NCBI GenBank assembly: GCA_003194525.1
Contig: NBIV01000157.1
Location: 1 to 64,000 of the forward strand
Origin: Gracilariopsis chorda
Taxonomy: Eukaryota > Rhodophyta > Florideophyceae > Gracilariales > Gracilariaceae
DNA length: 64,000 bases
Direction: 5' to 3'
Part shown: positions 11,809 through 21,660 of the stretch, one piece after another
Layout of the letters: each line of letters opens with the position of its first letter
How positions within the stretch are numbered: the first letter of the stretch is position 1
Position numbers and translations under genes: made by a program
Notes under the pieces: model-generated
The model's database searches: none
Told to the model about the DNA's origin: nothing
What the model saw: only the letters and a program-made list of their open reading frames with translations

Positions 11809-12334
11809 AAAACCAAGCGCTTTCGCCCTTTTGCACAATATGCGTTAATATGCCTGCATTGCATGGTTTTAGCAAATGTTGCAAAAACCAAGCGCTTTTG
11901 CAGCCTTGTACAATGTGCAAAAAAATCCACGCTTTGCTCGGTCTCTCACCAAAACGGCCTAAAACCAAGCGCTTTCGCATATTTCTACAATGTGCAAAAA
12001 AAAAACCCGCATTGCTAGGCTGCGTGAATGTGCCCAAAACCAAGCGCTTTCGATCATTTGCACAATGTGCGTAAACATGCCCGAAATGTTTGCTTTGGGC
12101 AAATGTGTCCAAAACCAAGCGTTTTCGTACATTTGTACAATATGCAAAATATTCCCGTGTTGCTTGGTTTCTGCAAGGCAGTCCAAAACCAAGCGCTTTC
12201 CCACATTCTACAAATGAGCCAAAAAACATCCCACGCACTTGGTCTGCGAAAAGCTAGCTAAAACCAAGCGCATGGAGCATGCGACCAAACCTTGCCAAAC
12301 CAGCTCACAAACCATCCTTCCAAAGCCTCCGGCA
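11809..12334. repeat. 75-bp tandem satellite with a conserved 12-bp box
   Basis: AAAACCAAGCGC recurs at 11809, 11884, 11961, 12036, 12111, 12185 and 12260, a period of 74-77 bases. At 12111 the box reads AAGCGT. The 60-odd bases between boxes are much less conserved than the box, though most keep a TTTCG tail and an ACAATGTGC-like segment. Because 75 is a multiple of three, reading frames stay open for 75-145 codons on both strands with a 25-residue periodicity (minus strand 11807-12238, recurring KRLVL). Open frames on both strands mean these ORFs are a by-product and not a gene. Confidence 0.9.
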
Positions 12335-12396
12335 CGCACATATGCGCGCGCGCGCACTTTCAGGACCTCCCTACAAGGCTCTGACAAATCATGGCA

Positions 12397-12745
12397 AAAC
12401 CCAAGCGCTGGGGCACCCTGTATTGGCGCACTAAACCTTTAAATATGCGCTCAACTACGCTACTTACACGACATGCACGCGGCACGTGCCATATATGCCT
12501 AAAACCAAGCGCAAACGGCGATGTCAAATCCTAATTATTTGATGTATGCGCTTGGTTTTTAGCCGAACCAAGCATTCTATAATATTTAGCCAGGTTTTTT
12601 GAGCTCAAGGGTTTGTTTCATAACCGGCGCACAGCGCTTCGTCATCCACTGAAGGCATGAGAAACGTACATACAGCGATTCCACCACTCGTTCAAGGTTT
12701 TGCGTCAGAACCAAGGGCTTGCCGACACCCCTCAAAACCAAGCGC
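12397..12745. repeat. Dispersed copies of the 12-bp satellite box, one pair forming a hairpin
   Basis: Extra box copies lie outside the regular array: AAAACCCAAGCGC at 12397, AAAACCAAGCGC at 12501 and 12734, and an inverted copy at 12548-12560. The copies at 12501 and 12548 face each other and can pair over 12-13 bases, with a second inner inverted repeat (ATGTCAAAT/ATTTGATGT) in the loop. Confidence 0.75.
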
Positions 12746-12759
12746 AAAACCACACTTAC

Positions 12760-14618
12760 ATGCAACACTACTATAAGTGCCCCATGTGATGCACTTTCAA
12801 TAAAACGGCCGCCCTAGAACCAAACCCAAACACTGGTGGTTTGCAATGATTCACGTTTTCACAATGTTTCCCATATAGGGGTTTTACATTTCATGCATAC
12901 ATCCTTGCATCGTTCCGGCATCACATCAACGGGGTCCTCTAACCTCTCTGGCACTCTCCTTGCCGAAGCTCTGTTCCCTTTCGTATTGAACAATGATGGA
13001 AACAGCGCAAACAGGTGACTGTGTTTCACGACATGCCAACCATAATCAACTCCGTCGTGCACGACGCAGTCTCCAGAAACGTGTTGAATGGGTTCGGGCA
13101 GCCTAAACCTAGTGACACCACCCATATCCAGAATCCCAGCAAGTAAAAACACCTGTTCGCCTGAAGCTTCGAGTGCGGGCTTCCCCTGAAATTATCCAGC
13201 CAAAATATAGAGCTCCGTATAGCTTGTTCACCCCTTGAAGCATTGTCCGAACTAAATCGGCGTTTCAAGTCCAAAAGACTAGCAACCACACACAAACTTC
13301 AGTGCCTCTCACTGGAGCCTGTGCGAATAGAACCCACGGTATACTGAAGCATTTACTTAAGACTTCTCCCGCAAGCACTTGACTGTTTGTCGTCTTTTTT
13401 CATATTAGCGTAATACGCATTGATACATTGCACTGGCTAGTCAGGGAGTTTCATGGACCCTCTCCGAAGAATACACCATCAGCCCACTCAATGACACTTC
13501 TTTCGGTCCCTGTAACGATAAATGAATACCATAGCGCACTGAAAACACCATTTCATCATCGAACGACATTAGACCTTCTTCATCCATTAATTTTGTATCA
13601 ATCACAGTGCAGTAGCGCCATATGAAACCCTCTGGATCGTCTTTGGGGTTGCCATTGGAAAGAAATATGGTAGAGAGTGTCCTCTCATTTTGGACAGTAT
13701 TTTAAAAAACCCCTGAATTACAAGTAGGGCGTTAGATGCTTGGCAATGTTACACATGACAGGGTGGGGCTTTGAGAGTCTGTAAAACCCCCGGATCGTGC
13801 TGAACGAAACCAGTGGAGCGTTCGTAAAAACCGTACTGCAACCACCGGGCGAATGTCGCGTACTTAGAAACCCATTATAGTTAAGCTGTTACCTTACAGA
13901 GACGTTTTCGGAAAGGGAGGTGGAAATTTGGAATATGTTTGCTCTGCAACACACCCCTTCGACCCTCTAAACGAAACGTCTACCCCTACTCCCTGTACTA
14001 AAGCCAAAACGTAAATATACGAAGAAAAGTGTTTAGCGTAGGGACTTTTACGAAATTCTTCTGTACAAGCTTTCCACGGATCTACGAGTGAATGCAGTAC
14101 TTGGGCGGTTTTCGTCTAAACCTCAGATGCAGTGAGAACTGCTAACGCACATTTCGGATGCCCAGGTCTTCATTGTACTTCGTGTAGAGTGCTCTGCAAG
14201 AAAAAATCGCATTTATACCTCAGTTAATAGTTTTACTCACAGTAATGCAAACTAACGTAAAGTAGACTCTTCTCCGAAAGTGCAGTAGTGCTAGCATCTG
14301 CTTCGAACTTTCAACCGGCATTAAACCCACCCAAGCACTTTCCATTTGTAAGGACATATTATCCCCCTTCTTGCAAAAACTCCTTAGGGAGCTTTACTGA
14401 GATAAAAGGGCTATCAGCAAGAGCAATTGCTTGAGGACAAATAGTTTACGTTGTTCTACGGGGGTCGGGCTTTAAAAGCCTTATTTAGTATATGCCACAA
14501 CACCAATGATGCACACCACCCAAAGCCTGTAATACTACTGAAGCCGTGCATCTGCATTGCAATGCAACAGGCGGGGTTCTGTACTATAGTACTTAAATTA
14601 CTGCACTTAACAGGTAAG
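12760..14618. other. Gene-free stretch
   Basis: Only short overlapping frames without recognisable domains or a convincing start context. A few isolated AACCCC motifs continue from the left. Nothing else seen. Confidence 0.4.
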
Positions 14619-14670
14619 TTTAGGGGTTTTTAGGGGATTTTTAGGGGTTTTTCCTTTTAGGGGGTTGGGG
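14619..14670. repeat. Telomere-like TTTTTAGGGG repeats at the 3' side of the Penelope-like element
   Basis: Reading the + strand: TTTAGGGG, TTTTTAGGGG, ATTTTTAGGGG, TTTTTCCTTTTAGGGGG. The G-rich strand is the + strand. The neighbouring Penelope-like element is encoded on the minus strand, so its sense-strand 3' end is followed by CCCCTAAAAA. This is the orientation expected when an element is copied onto an exposed chromosome end. Confidence 0.7.
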
Positions 14671-15094
14671 GTGTGCGGCGTCGCGCGGAAAAAGAGAAGG
14701 GCGAGAGAGACGGCATAAGGACTTAGAGTCCTTGGAAAGGGAGGGGAAGCAGCAGGGAAGGGGAGGAATAAGGGAAAGAGGGAAAGGTTGGCAGAGCGCT
14801 TTCGTCTTTACGACTCCTCAGTGCCTTGGTTGTTGGGATGAGGAGGGAAGGAGATGGCCAGACGGGGAGTCCGGCACTCCTTATATATCATCCAGATACC
14901 CTAGCACTGCTCTATCCTTTTCTACGCTGCATCCTGAAGATTCTACGCAGGTTTCTACGGAGGGGGATCCAGGAGGATCCGTAACGTCTATCTGTAAACA
15001 TCGTGACCGTTTCTCACATAACCGCCACGTTATCGGCAACAAAACCGTTACAACAAGGCGTGTAAGCTGTGACAACTTGTCCGTTATGAAACTG

Positions 15095-16970
15095 TCATGA
15101 TCGTTGAATCTGGGTGGCCCGTTTTTGATTTTTCCAAACATCGTGCAAATACGACGTGTATAATTGAATCTGACGGTTTTGGCGGGCTCGAGTGTTAGCC
15201 TTGTAGACGTTCCGCATTCCTGCCCGGCCATGCACACGCTGTTTGAAGTCTGCAGACTTTAAACATGGTACTGCTTTGATGACATGGCGACTGACGCTGT
15301 CGCCCTTCTTGAACAAGAGCGTACATGGCCACTTCTCTGGAATTCCATGACGTGGCAGCTGGCACTCAATCCAGGATTGGAACTGGCGCCAATAATTCTT
15401 CATCTTTGGATGGAATCTGCACTCCACGAGAGATCCTAGATCAGGAGGCTCCCGTTCAACGCGTTCGAGATACTTTGCCCTGTCACGGTAGCTTACATAG
15501 TTCAGCGCGGCGCGTAGGTACTTTCCAGTGTATCCTCGATGCGCCAACATTCTGAACAAATGCGCCACCTTGGCCTTCCACGTGCGTTCATCGATAGTGT
15601 TCCGTAAATAGCGAATCATTTCTCCCTTAACACTACACCGGTGAACGTGTGTGTGGGATGGATGGACTTACCATGGAGATACAGGAACTTAGAGATAGGC
15701 TTGGTGTACACCTTAACGTCCACGAGATTGTGGAAGAAGAATCTCCGTCCTTTGTATATCTCCAGGTCGAGATAGACTGCCTTCTTGTCACTAATATCCC
15801 ATGTCATGCGTAAGTTCGAACAGGTGTTCAGTCGTTGCATGAGCAGGTCGGCAGCCGCTCTGTTCAGCAGTATCACGAGACCATCATCAATGTAGCGACG
15901 GTTGATGATGACACTGCTGACAAAGTCCTTGAACATCCTTCGGAACTTATAGAACAGGTAAAGATTGGCAAGGGCAGGAGCTACAGCTGTTCCTGTGGCT
16001 GTGCCAACCAACTGTCTATGTACCCCATTTCCATCACTCACATAGTTGTTGTTCATGATGAACTGCAGTATTCGACACCAGAAGCCGTTGTTAACCATGA
16101 AGATATCAGGCAGTTCCCTGGTTAACACTCTTATGGCATCCTTGATGTCGATACTGAGGTAACACCTCTCCACATCATACGTTAGGAAGATGCAATCAGT
16201 TGGGAGGTGTATTTGTTCCAATTGCCGTACAGTCTGCCAGCTGTTCACAGAGATAGCCGGTAACTTGAGCACCACTTCGTTGAGGATGGTACTCAGCCTT
16301 CTAGAAAAGTCCGCAGTGATATAAGAGTGTGATACGGTAATAGGTCTAGATTTGACTGTAGGCTTGTGGATCTTCGGCAGTACATAGAGGGGTGCTGGGT
16401 CTTTGGCTCCTTGTGCATAGTGGAGGATCTCGTCATTGAACTTGCGTCCTTTTTGACATATTTCGAGAGTCACCACGAGATTACTGAGCAGGCTTCGAAG
16501 GGGGAAGGCACTGACCTCAGAGAATGCACCCTCGTGGATCTCCTTCTGCACAAGACCGTCGTAAAACTCTCGGCTCATAAGCATGAGACCAAGGTTCTTA
16601 TCGGCTTCTTTGATGTCCCAGTCCATCTTCTTAATGTACCGGATTCCTCGCATCAATGTGAGATGCAAAGGTGGATGCAAAGCTGGAGGTCGATCAATCT
16701 CCATACGAGTTATCTCTCTCTCAAGCTTTCCTTTCACTCGTATGTTCGTGGGGATGTCGACTCTCCCTCGTCCCGTTCCTAGTTCTTTGAACAGTTGATC
16801 CACTGTGTCCTGGAGACAGACCTTCAGTGGTGTCTGTAATATAAATCCACCACCAACTGAGAGTACTTTCTTGACTTCATATGGTATCTCAGCATCAGGG
16901 ATTCCAACTGGTGGGTTATACTTCAACTCGTTCGGTTTGAAGGAATGGGGCTTCCTAGGCCGAGAACGGT
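15095..16970 (-). CDS. Penelope-like reverse transcriptase
   Basis: Copies element RNA into DNA. Penelope hallmarks appear in order: LSVGGGF near the start; LYVLPKIHKP and SRPITVS (fingers); FLTYDVERCYLSID, which includes the first catalytic Asp; GTATGTAVAPALANLYL; the catalytic RRYIDDGL box; VYLDLEIYKGRRFFF; and YTKPISKFLYLHGKSIHP, the diagnostic Penelope thumb motif with KP...YLH...HP. The C-terminal 170 residues lie in an overlapping frame that begins where the first ends. There is no GIY-YIG domain downstream, which fits the Athena/Coprina-type group that uses chromosome ends. The reading frame continues upstream of the first possible start, out of phase with ORF1 and overlapping it. Confidence 0.8.
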
Positions 16971-17915
16971 TTAATTTAGCTTGGCGCCCCGTCCGGTGGC
17001 GCCTCGCTTCCCGTTTTTCGGCTTTGGCTTTCCTTTGGGCTTTGACTTTCCCCCCGACTGTTGTTGGCTTTTAGGGGCTTTTGGTTTCCCTTTAGGGGTT
17101 TTTAGGGGTCCTTTGCCTCTAGTGGGGGGGTTATGAGAATTCTTAAGGGAACTAATGTCCTTCTTAAGCTGCTTAATCTCCTTCCGCCGCCGATCAACTC
17201 CCGACATTGCAGGAGTCTCCACTTCATCGGCCTCGGCAGTGGATCTCTTCAGGAGGTCAGCACTCTTCTTTTCATTGTCGACAAACTTTCTAAAGGAACT
17301 CTTAACTTCAATGTGAAGCCGGTTTTTCTCAAGATATGATATGAGAAATTCCTTATAGCGTTCGAGAACTGGGATCACTTGTACTCTTGCCATTTGCTTG
17401 ACAATATTGTACGCTTCGTATAGTGACTCCTCCAGCTTCTCGGTAGCTTCAGTGAAAAGAACTTTCCTCTCGTTGCCAAGGGCTTTCATGTCGGCGGCCC
17501 GGGCTTTGACGACGAGGTCAAGCGTGGCAGTAACGAATGCTTGAGCGATGTCATTGAACTTAGAGTCATACTCATCAGCCTGGGAACTGGGAAGCTGTGG
17601 CATACGCGGTACCACAATGGACTTCGGTATAGTTCCTTCGTCCTGGTGCTTCATCAGTTCGTCCAGTGCAATGCTTCTGCGAGCGATCTTCTCGTCAGCC
17701 TCTTGGATCTTCTTGCGATAAGGTGCGCAGACTCGATCCAAATGAGGCTTCACCAGAGCGTAGAGTTCTTCGTCGGTGTACTCCTGCTCCTCGTCTGCTG
17801 GAGATCTGACTGGAGTTTCTTCGACTTCCTCTATCTCTTCGGCGGGTTCACGATTTTTGTGTAGCGCAAAAAATCGTAGCAACCATTGCTTAAGCAATGG
17901 TGTCCAAATAATCAC
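16971..17915 (-). CDS. Penelope-element ORF1: charged coiled-coil protein with Lys/Pro-rich tail
   Basis: About 314 residues. Residues about 22-50 are acidic (EEIEEVEE), the middle is helical and charged, residues about 255-270 are KEIKQLKKDISSLKN, and the end is a basic Lys/Pro/Gly tail. The first 20 codons run through two hairpins (17851-17901) and may be untranslated, so a later start is possible. The tail codons at 17069-17109 are built from the same CTTTTAGGGG/TTTAGGGGTTTTTAGGGG units as the telomere-like repeats, read as LKTPKG and KAPKS. A nucleic-acid-binding role is plausible for the tail but is inference. ORF1 precedes the reverse transcriptase and its last codons overlap that frame. 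Confidence 0.6.
   Translation of the reverse strand: MIIWTPLLKQWLLRFFALHKNREPAEEIEEVEETPVRSPADEEQEYTDEELYALVKPHLDRVCAPYRKKIQEADEKIARRSIALDELMKHQDEGTIPKSIVVPRMPQLPSSQADEYDSKFNDIAQAFVTATLDLVVKARAADMKALGNERKVLFTEATEKLEESLYEAYNIVKQMARVQVIPVLERYKEFLISYLEKNRLHIEVKSSFRKFVDNEKKSADLLKRSTAEADEVETPAMSGVDRRRKEIKQLKKDISSLKNSHNPPTRGKGPLKTPKGKPKAPKSQQQSGGKSKPKGKPKPKNGKRGATGRGAKLN
17851..17901. repeat. Two adjacent hairpins at the junction of Penelope element and DIRS fossil
   Basis: CGATTTTT(...)AAAAAATCG at 17851-17876, followed by a perfect 20-bp palindrome ACCATTGCTTAAGCAATGGT at 17882-17901. They lie at the 5' boundary of the minus-strand Penelope element. Confidence 0.8.
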
Positions 17916-20900
17916 ACTTTGTTGTAGCTGGGAAGTTTTACTTCGTTGTAAATCAAAATACTAGCATGCCACTCATGTCGCTCAGCGGGGAGTATGTCTC
18001 TCCATCGGAGCGCTGCTAACTCACTAGACCGCAGATAAAAATCAGAAAAAAGCAGGATAGAAAAGCCAAACTTGAACGAATAGCGGCGATTTCCAGAGTA
18101 GGCCAGAGCAACTGCTAATGCACGAGGACAGGAACTGTATTGCTGGCTAGGTACTAGCCGATCCCAACCAAGCAATGCTTTATGCGAGAGCGGGAGCTGA
18201 CGTTTCAGTTCGGGCAGAAAAAGTAAAACGGCAGTTCTCGTCTGAGCACAGATGCCCTTTCCAGCTCCTTCGTGGGAGTGATAGATGTAGGAAAAATATT
18301 CCCCAAGCAGTGCGTCAATTTCATCCAGCGACGCGCTTTTATGGTTTTCTTTGCAACATTCCAAAAATGGATTCAGTACTTGTAAATATCGTTTTTGCGT
18401 CACGGCGGCCAGCGAGGCCAGAGCTAAGTCAAAATCGTCGTGATGCGGCATCTGCAGGATTAAATTCTGAGGGGATCCAGGTCGGAATAATCTGTAGTTC
18501 CCTAGCTAGTAACAATGCAGATATTCGACGGCTGGCTCGCTGGAGCGTGGGCACAGACGTTCGACCTTTTCCGAAGAAAAAAATACAAGACTTGTGAATC
18601 GATGAGAGAGGAAACGCGACCACCTCTGGGACGGGACTGCCTATAAAGCCACCTGAGACCAAAGAGTAACGCTTCGGCCTCAAGTACATTAATGTGCACA
18701 GGGCACCGCCAGTCATGCGATTGGATTAATTTCCAATCTTAGGACTTGAGGTGGTCCCCAAAAATCTAGAAAAAAAGTGCTTGATTTCCCAATTCTCCAG
18801 GATCGTTTTACAAAAAAATGGGTTTTAGAAAATCAGATTGATGCGCCACAATTGACGTTTGCGCGGGGTGGTGGATGTTTATAGGGGCGTAGAGAGCTGC
18901 TCCTCTTTGTGTACTACCATCGATATATATTAAGAATGCACAGTGATCCACTTTCATGTCTTCGTGTAGAAACGGTGCAAGGGCAATGAGAATTTTCAGT
19001 TCATCTATAACACTTAGAGGGGGGGTGAAAATCGATTTTTCAGTATGTAGCAGCTCGTAAATCTGGGTCAGACATGCAAAAATCGGCCTTCTCAATAGCA
19101 GAAACCATTTCCATGAGCCGAGGAGCGATTCCAACGCCTTTCGAGGCCAAATCTTCTGCCTCACCAAAAACCAGGTGTTTGCTATAACGCGCTCCAATTT
19201 TTTTGGGGCTGGTTCCAACTCTCCTGAAGGATCCACGATAATTCCTAACACTGACACACGGTTTTGGCCTGGAGATACGCATTTTCATAACTTAGGCGGC
19301 AGGTCGGCGCTTTCGAAAGCAGCAAAACCCCGATTGTAGTATTTTGCCACTAGCTCCCGATCCCTTCCAAAAGTAAAGAAGTCATCAATGTATATCCCGT
19401 ATCTCACCAGCCCTAACCTACTTGACAAATTTCCGACACTCTCGAGGTCTTTTGGCAGCTTTGCTAGGTGAAAAGCGACAAAACGGTGGACTTGTTGCGC
19501 AATAATAACAGAGTGACTCCAACCCACGGGTAGCACCCTCAAGCACATGTACCACTCGTTTACCATTGCGCAGAAGTAACCGCAAACTAAAAAACGTTCC
19601 AAGATGTATCCGGAGCTCTAACCGATAATAAAAAGTGTCTACGTCTAATTTTCCAATCCAGAGCAGGTCTGAAGTATCCATTTTGAGCTGCACCATCAAG
19701 CCGGGAGTAGAGAGCAAAGGGTCAGCAGGTTCCGAAAAATGCAAATGCCTGCGCCTGGCACCAATAATCAGACTTTGGCGATCTGCATCCTTTGGGACTG
19801 CAAACACTCCATTCAGTTCTACGGGCTCTTTGGCACAAACTTCTACCAACTGAGCGTTCAGTAACCGTTCCACGAGTTCTTCGTAATTTCCGGTCTTCAC
19901 CATGATCACAATTTTCTGATTTCGGCACGCCATGGAGGGACAGAATCAGAAAAAATTGAGCGAGATTCCGGGTCGCAATATTGCCGGGCAACATCGGGCG
20001 GCAATACTGCTGAGAGAGGGACTGGCCATGAAACGCCACCAGCAGATAGCACCATCAAATCAAGGTCAATTTTGGAGGCATCTGCCTTTCACAACCGATC
20101 CCCATAGATATCGATGTACGAAAAACAGGCCGCTGGCTGCCCCTGCAGCAAGGCGATGCGGTACAATTTTTCGCACCGGTCAATGGGGTATTGATGGACG
20201 TGGGCAGCAAGTGCCGATTTTTCGGGATACCGTTCCGGGTTTTCTGGGAGTTGGGAGGGAAAATCCTTCAGAAATCGCGCATTGGGGTTATAAAACAGAT
20301 TGAGGCCCCTAGCGCAAAATTCAGCAGCGCGAAAAATCAAACGCGAACGATGTAAACGCGAGCGGTTTCGGCGAGATGTGAAGGATTTTCTGTTTCCAGG
20401 AGCGGCAACCTTTAACGTAAATAGGTCACGCCGATCCATAATGATAAACTACTACTACTAAAAATTGGTTCTATGATAAGTTGCAATAAAAACGAAAGTC
20501 TACTCTAACTCGCCCCCACCCGCTCCCCCTTTCTTCTGGGAGCGTGGCTTCTGGGTGCGTTCCATAGCAAGTTCGACGGCTTGAAAATGCTTATACGGTC
20601 GCAGCTGGGTGTGCTGAACACGCTTGGAGTGAGCATTGGAGTTTTCCTCCAAGTGGACAGGAACCTGCCAACTACGGTGATCCATGGCCGTTTCGATGGC
20701 GTAAAGTCGGCGCGGCATCACCTCGACCGCGGACGATTTCTTCACCCATGTGAAACCCTCATCCTCAAGGAGGATATCCAATGCTCGCGCTATCGATGCC
20801 CCTTCCTGGGTGTTACGGGCATTATTACTAAGCCCGTGGTTTGGAAAAGGCGGCACGGCTACCGTGAATGATACATAAACGGACAGAAAGTCTCGCATAA

Positions 20901-21660
20901 GGCTACCCGCAATCCTTTCCTTTTCCTTCACCTTCAACCTTATCCCAGTGAGACGAAAACTACGACCGTTTTCTTCGTCATCTTTTGTCTCACTTTCGCT
21001 TTCTTCCTCCCTCCTCTTCTTATGATTTTTCCTACGGCGTCTAGGCACTTCCAAATTGAGTTCGTCACTATCGAAGCTGCTCGACGAGGATGAGTGACTG
21101 TCGGAATTTTGAAATGCCCTTCTACCCGCCCGAGAACGTGATTTAAGCATGCTTATTACGTTTTTGGGCCTTTCCTCCTTTTCCCTCCTCTTGTTACTCT
21201 CAACTAGACCCACCACGGCGGAGACAACCTGGTCCAGCTTTGCTGCAAGTTCAGCTGTAGAGCGGTCTTCGGCGCTATCTTTTCTATCTTTTGAAGAGCG
21301 GGTCCCAACCGCCTCCTCACCATCTAAAATATTCGGGTCTATTCGAGATTTCTTAACCCCTTTCGGTTTCTTGGATCACCTGTATTTGACTTTGTAAACC
21401 GGTGTCGTCTCGGAATCTGAGGGTGCACGACGCTTATCTGGAACCATTACCTTATCTTCCAAATCTAGTTTGAGAGACAAATAGCTTCCAGCCTCAAGCT
21501 CATTTGCGACGAGCGAAGCGGTCATTGGTTCTGGACGCACCCAGTCCCAGTCAAACTCAGAGCATTTTGCTTCAAGCCCCTCGAGAGCATTGTTCAAACC
21601 ACTTTCAGTAAGCCTAGAGAGCTTTGCGAAATTCAACTCCTTTCTAAAATAGTCCAGCGC
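17912..21660 (-). mobile_element. DIRS-type tyrosine-recombinase retrotransposon fossil
   Basis: Minus-strand order, from the right: gag-like protein with an acidic/basic low-complexity region (about 21.64-20.50 kb), reverse transcriptase (about 19.95-19.29 kb), RNase H with the IYIDGS-type core (about 19.26-18.81 kb), and a tyrosine recombinase N-terminal and first-Arg region (about 18.72-17.91 kb). The recombinase is cut short where the Penelope-like element begins, so the 3' end is missing. The remaining body is broken at several places (about five to eight). The terminal and internal repeats typical of the family were not found. Moderately old, and older than the Penelope insertion beside it. 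Confidence 0.75.

Larger units (their letters stand above)
14671..17905 (-). mobile_element. Penelope-like retroelement, apparently endonuclease-lacking, telomere-flanked
   Basis: Coding on the minus strand: ORF1 (17915-16971), then reverse transcriptase (about 16970-15095), then a 0.4-kb GC-rich 3' part ending at telomere-like repeats. No GIY-YIG endonuclease domain was seen behind the reverse transcriptase; the frame ends after the conserved Penelope thumb region. The 5' end meets a truncated DIRS-type fossil near 17.9 kb. The element is nearly whole, with about one break in the reverse transcriptase. Confidence 0.75.

Noticed and set aside
11807-12238. 143-residue open frame with 25-residue repeats in the satellite
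   Set aside because: A 75-base period keeps several frames open on both strands, so the ORFs are a by-product of the repeat length.
11809-12334. Regularly spaced repeats suggesting a CRISPR array
   Set aside because: The conserved part is only 12 bases, spacers are related to each other, and the context is eukaryotic.
14671-15095. A GIY-YIG endonuclease behind the Penelope reverse transcriptase
   Set aside because: No GIY...YIG pattern in any frame of the remaining 0.4 kb.
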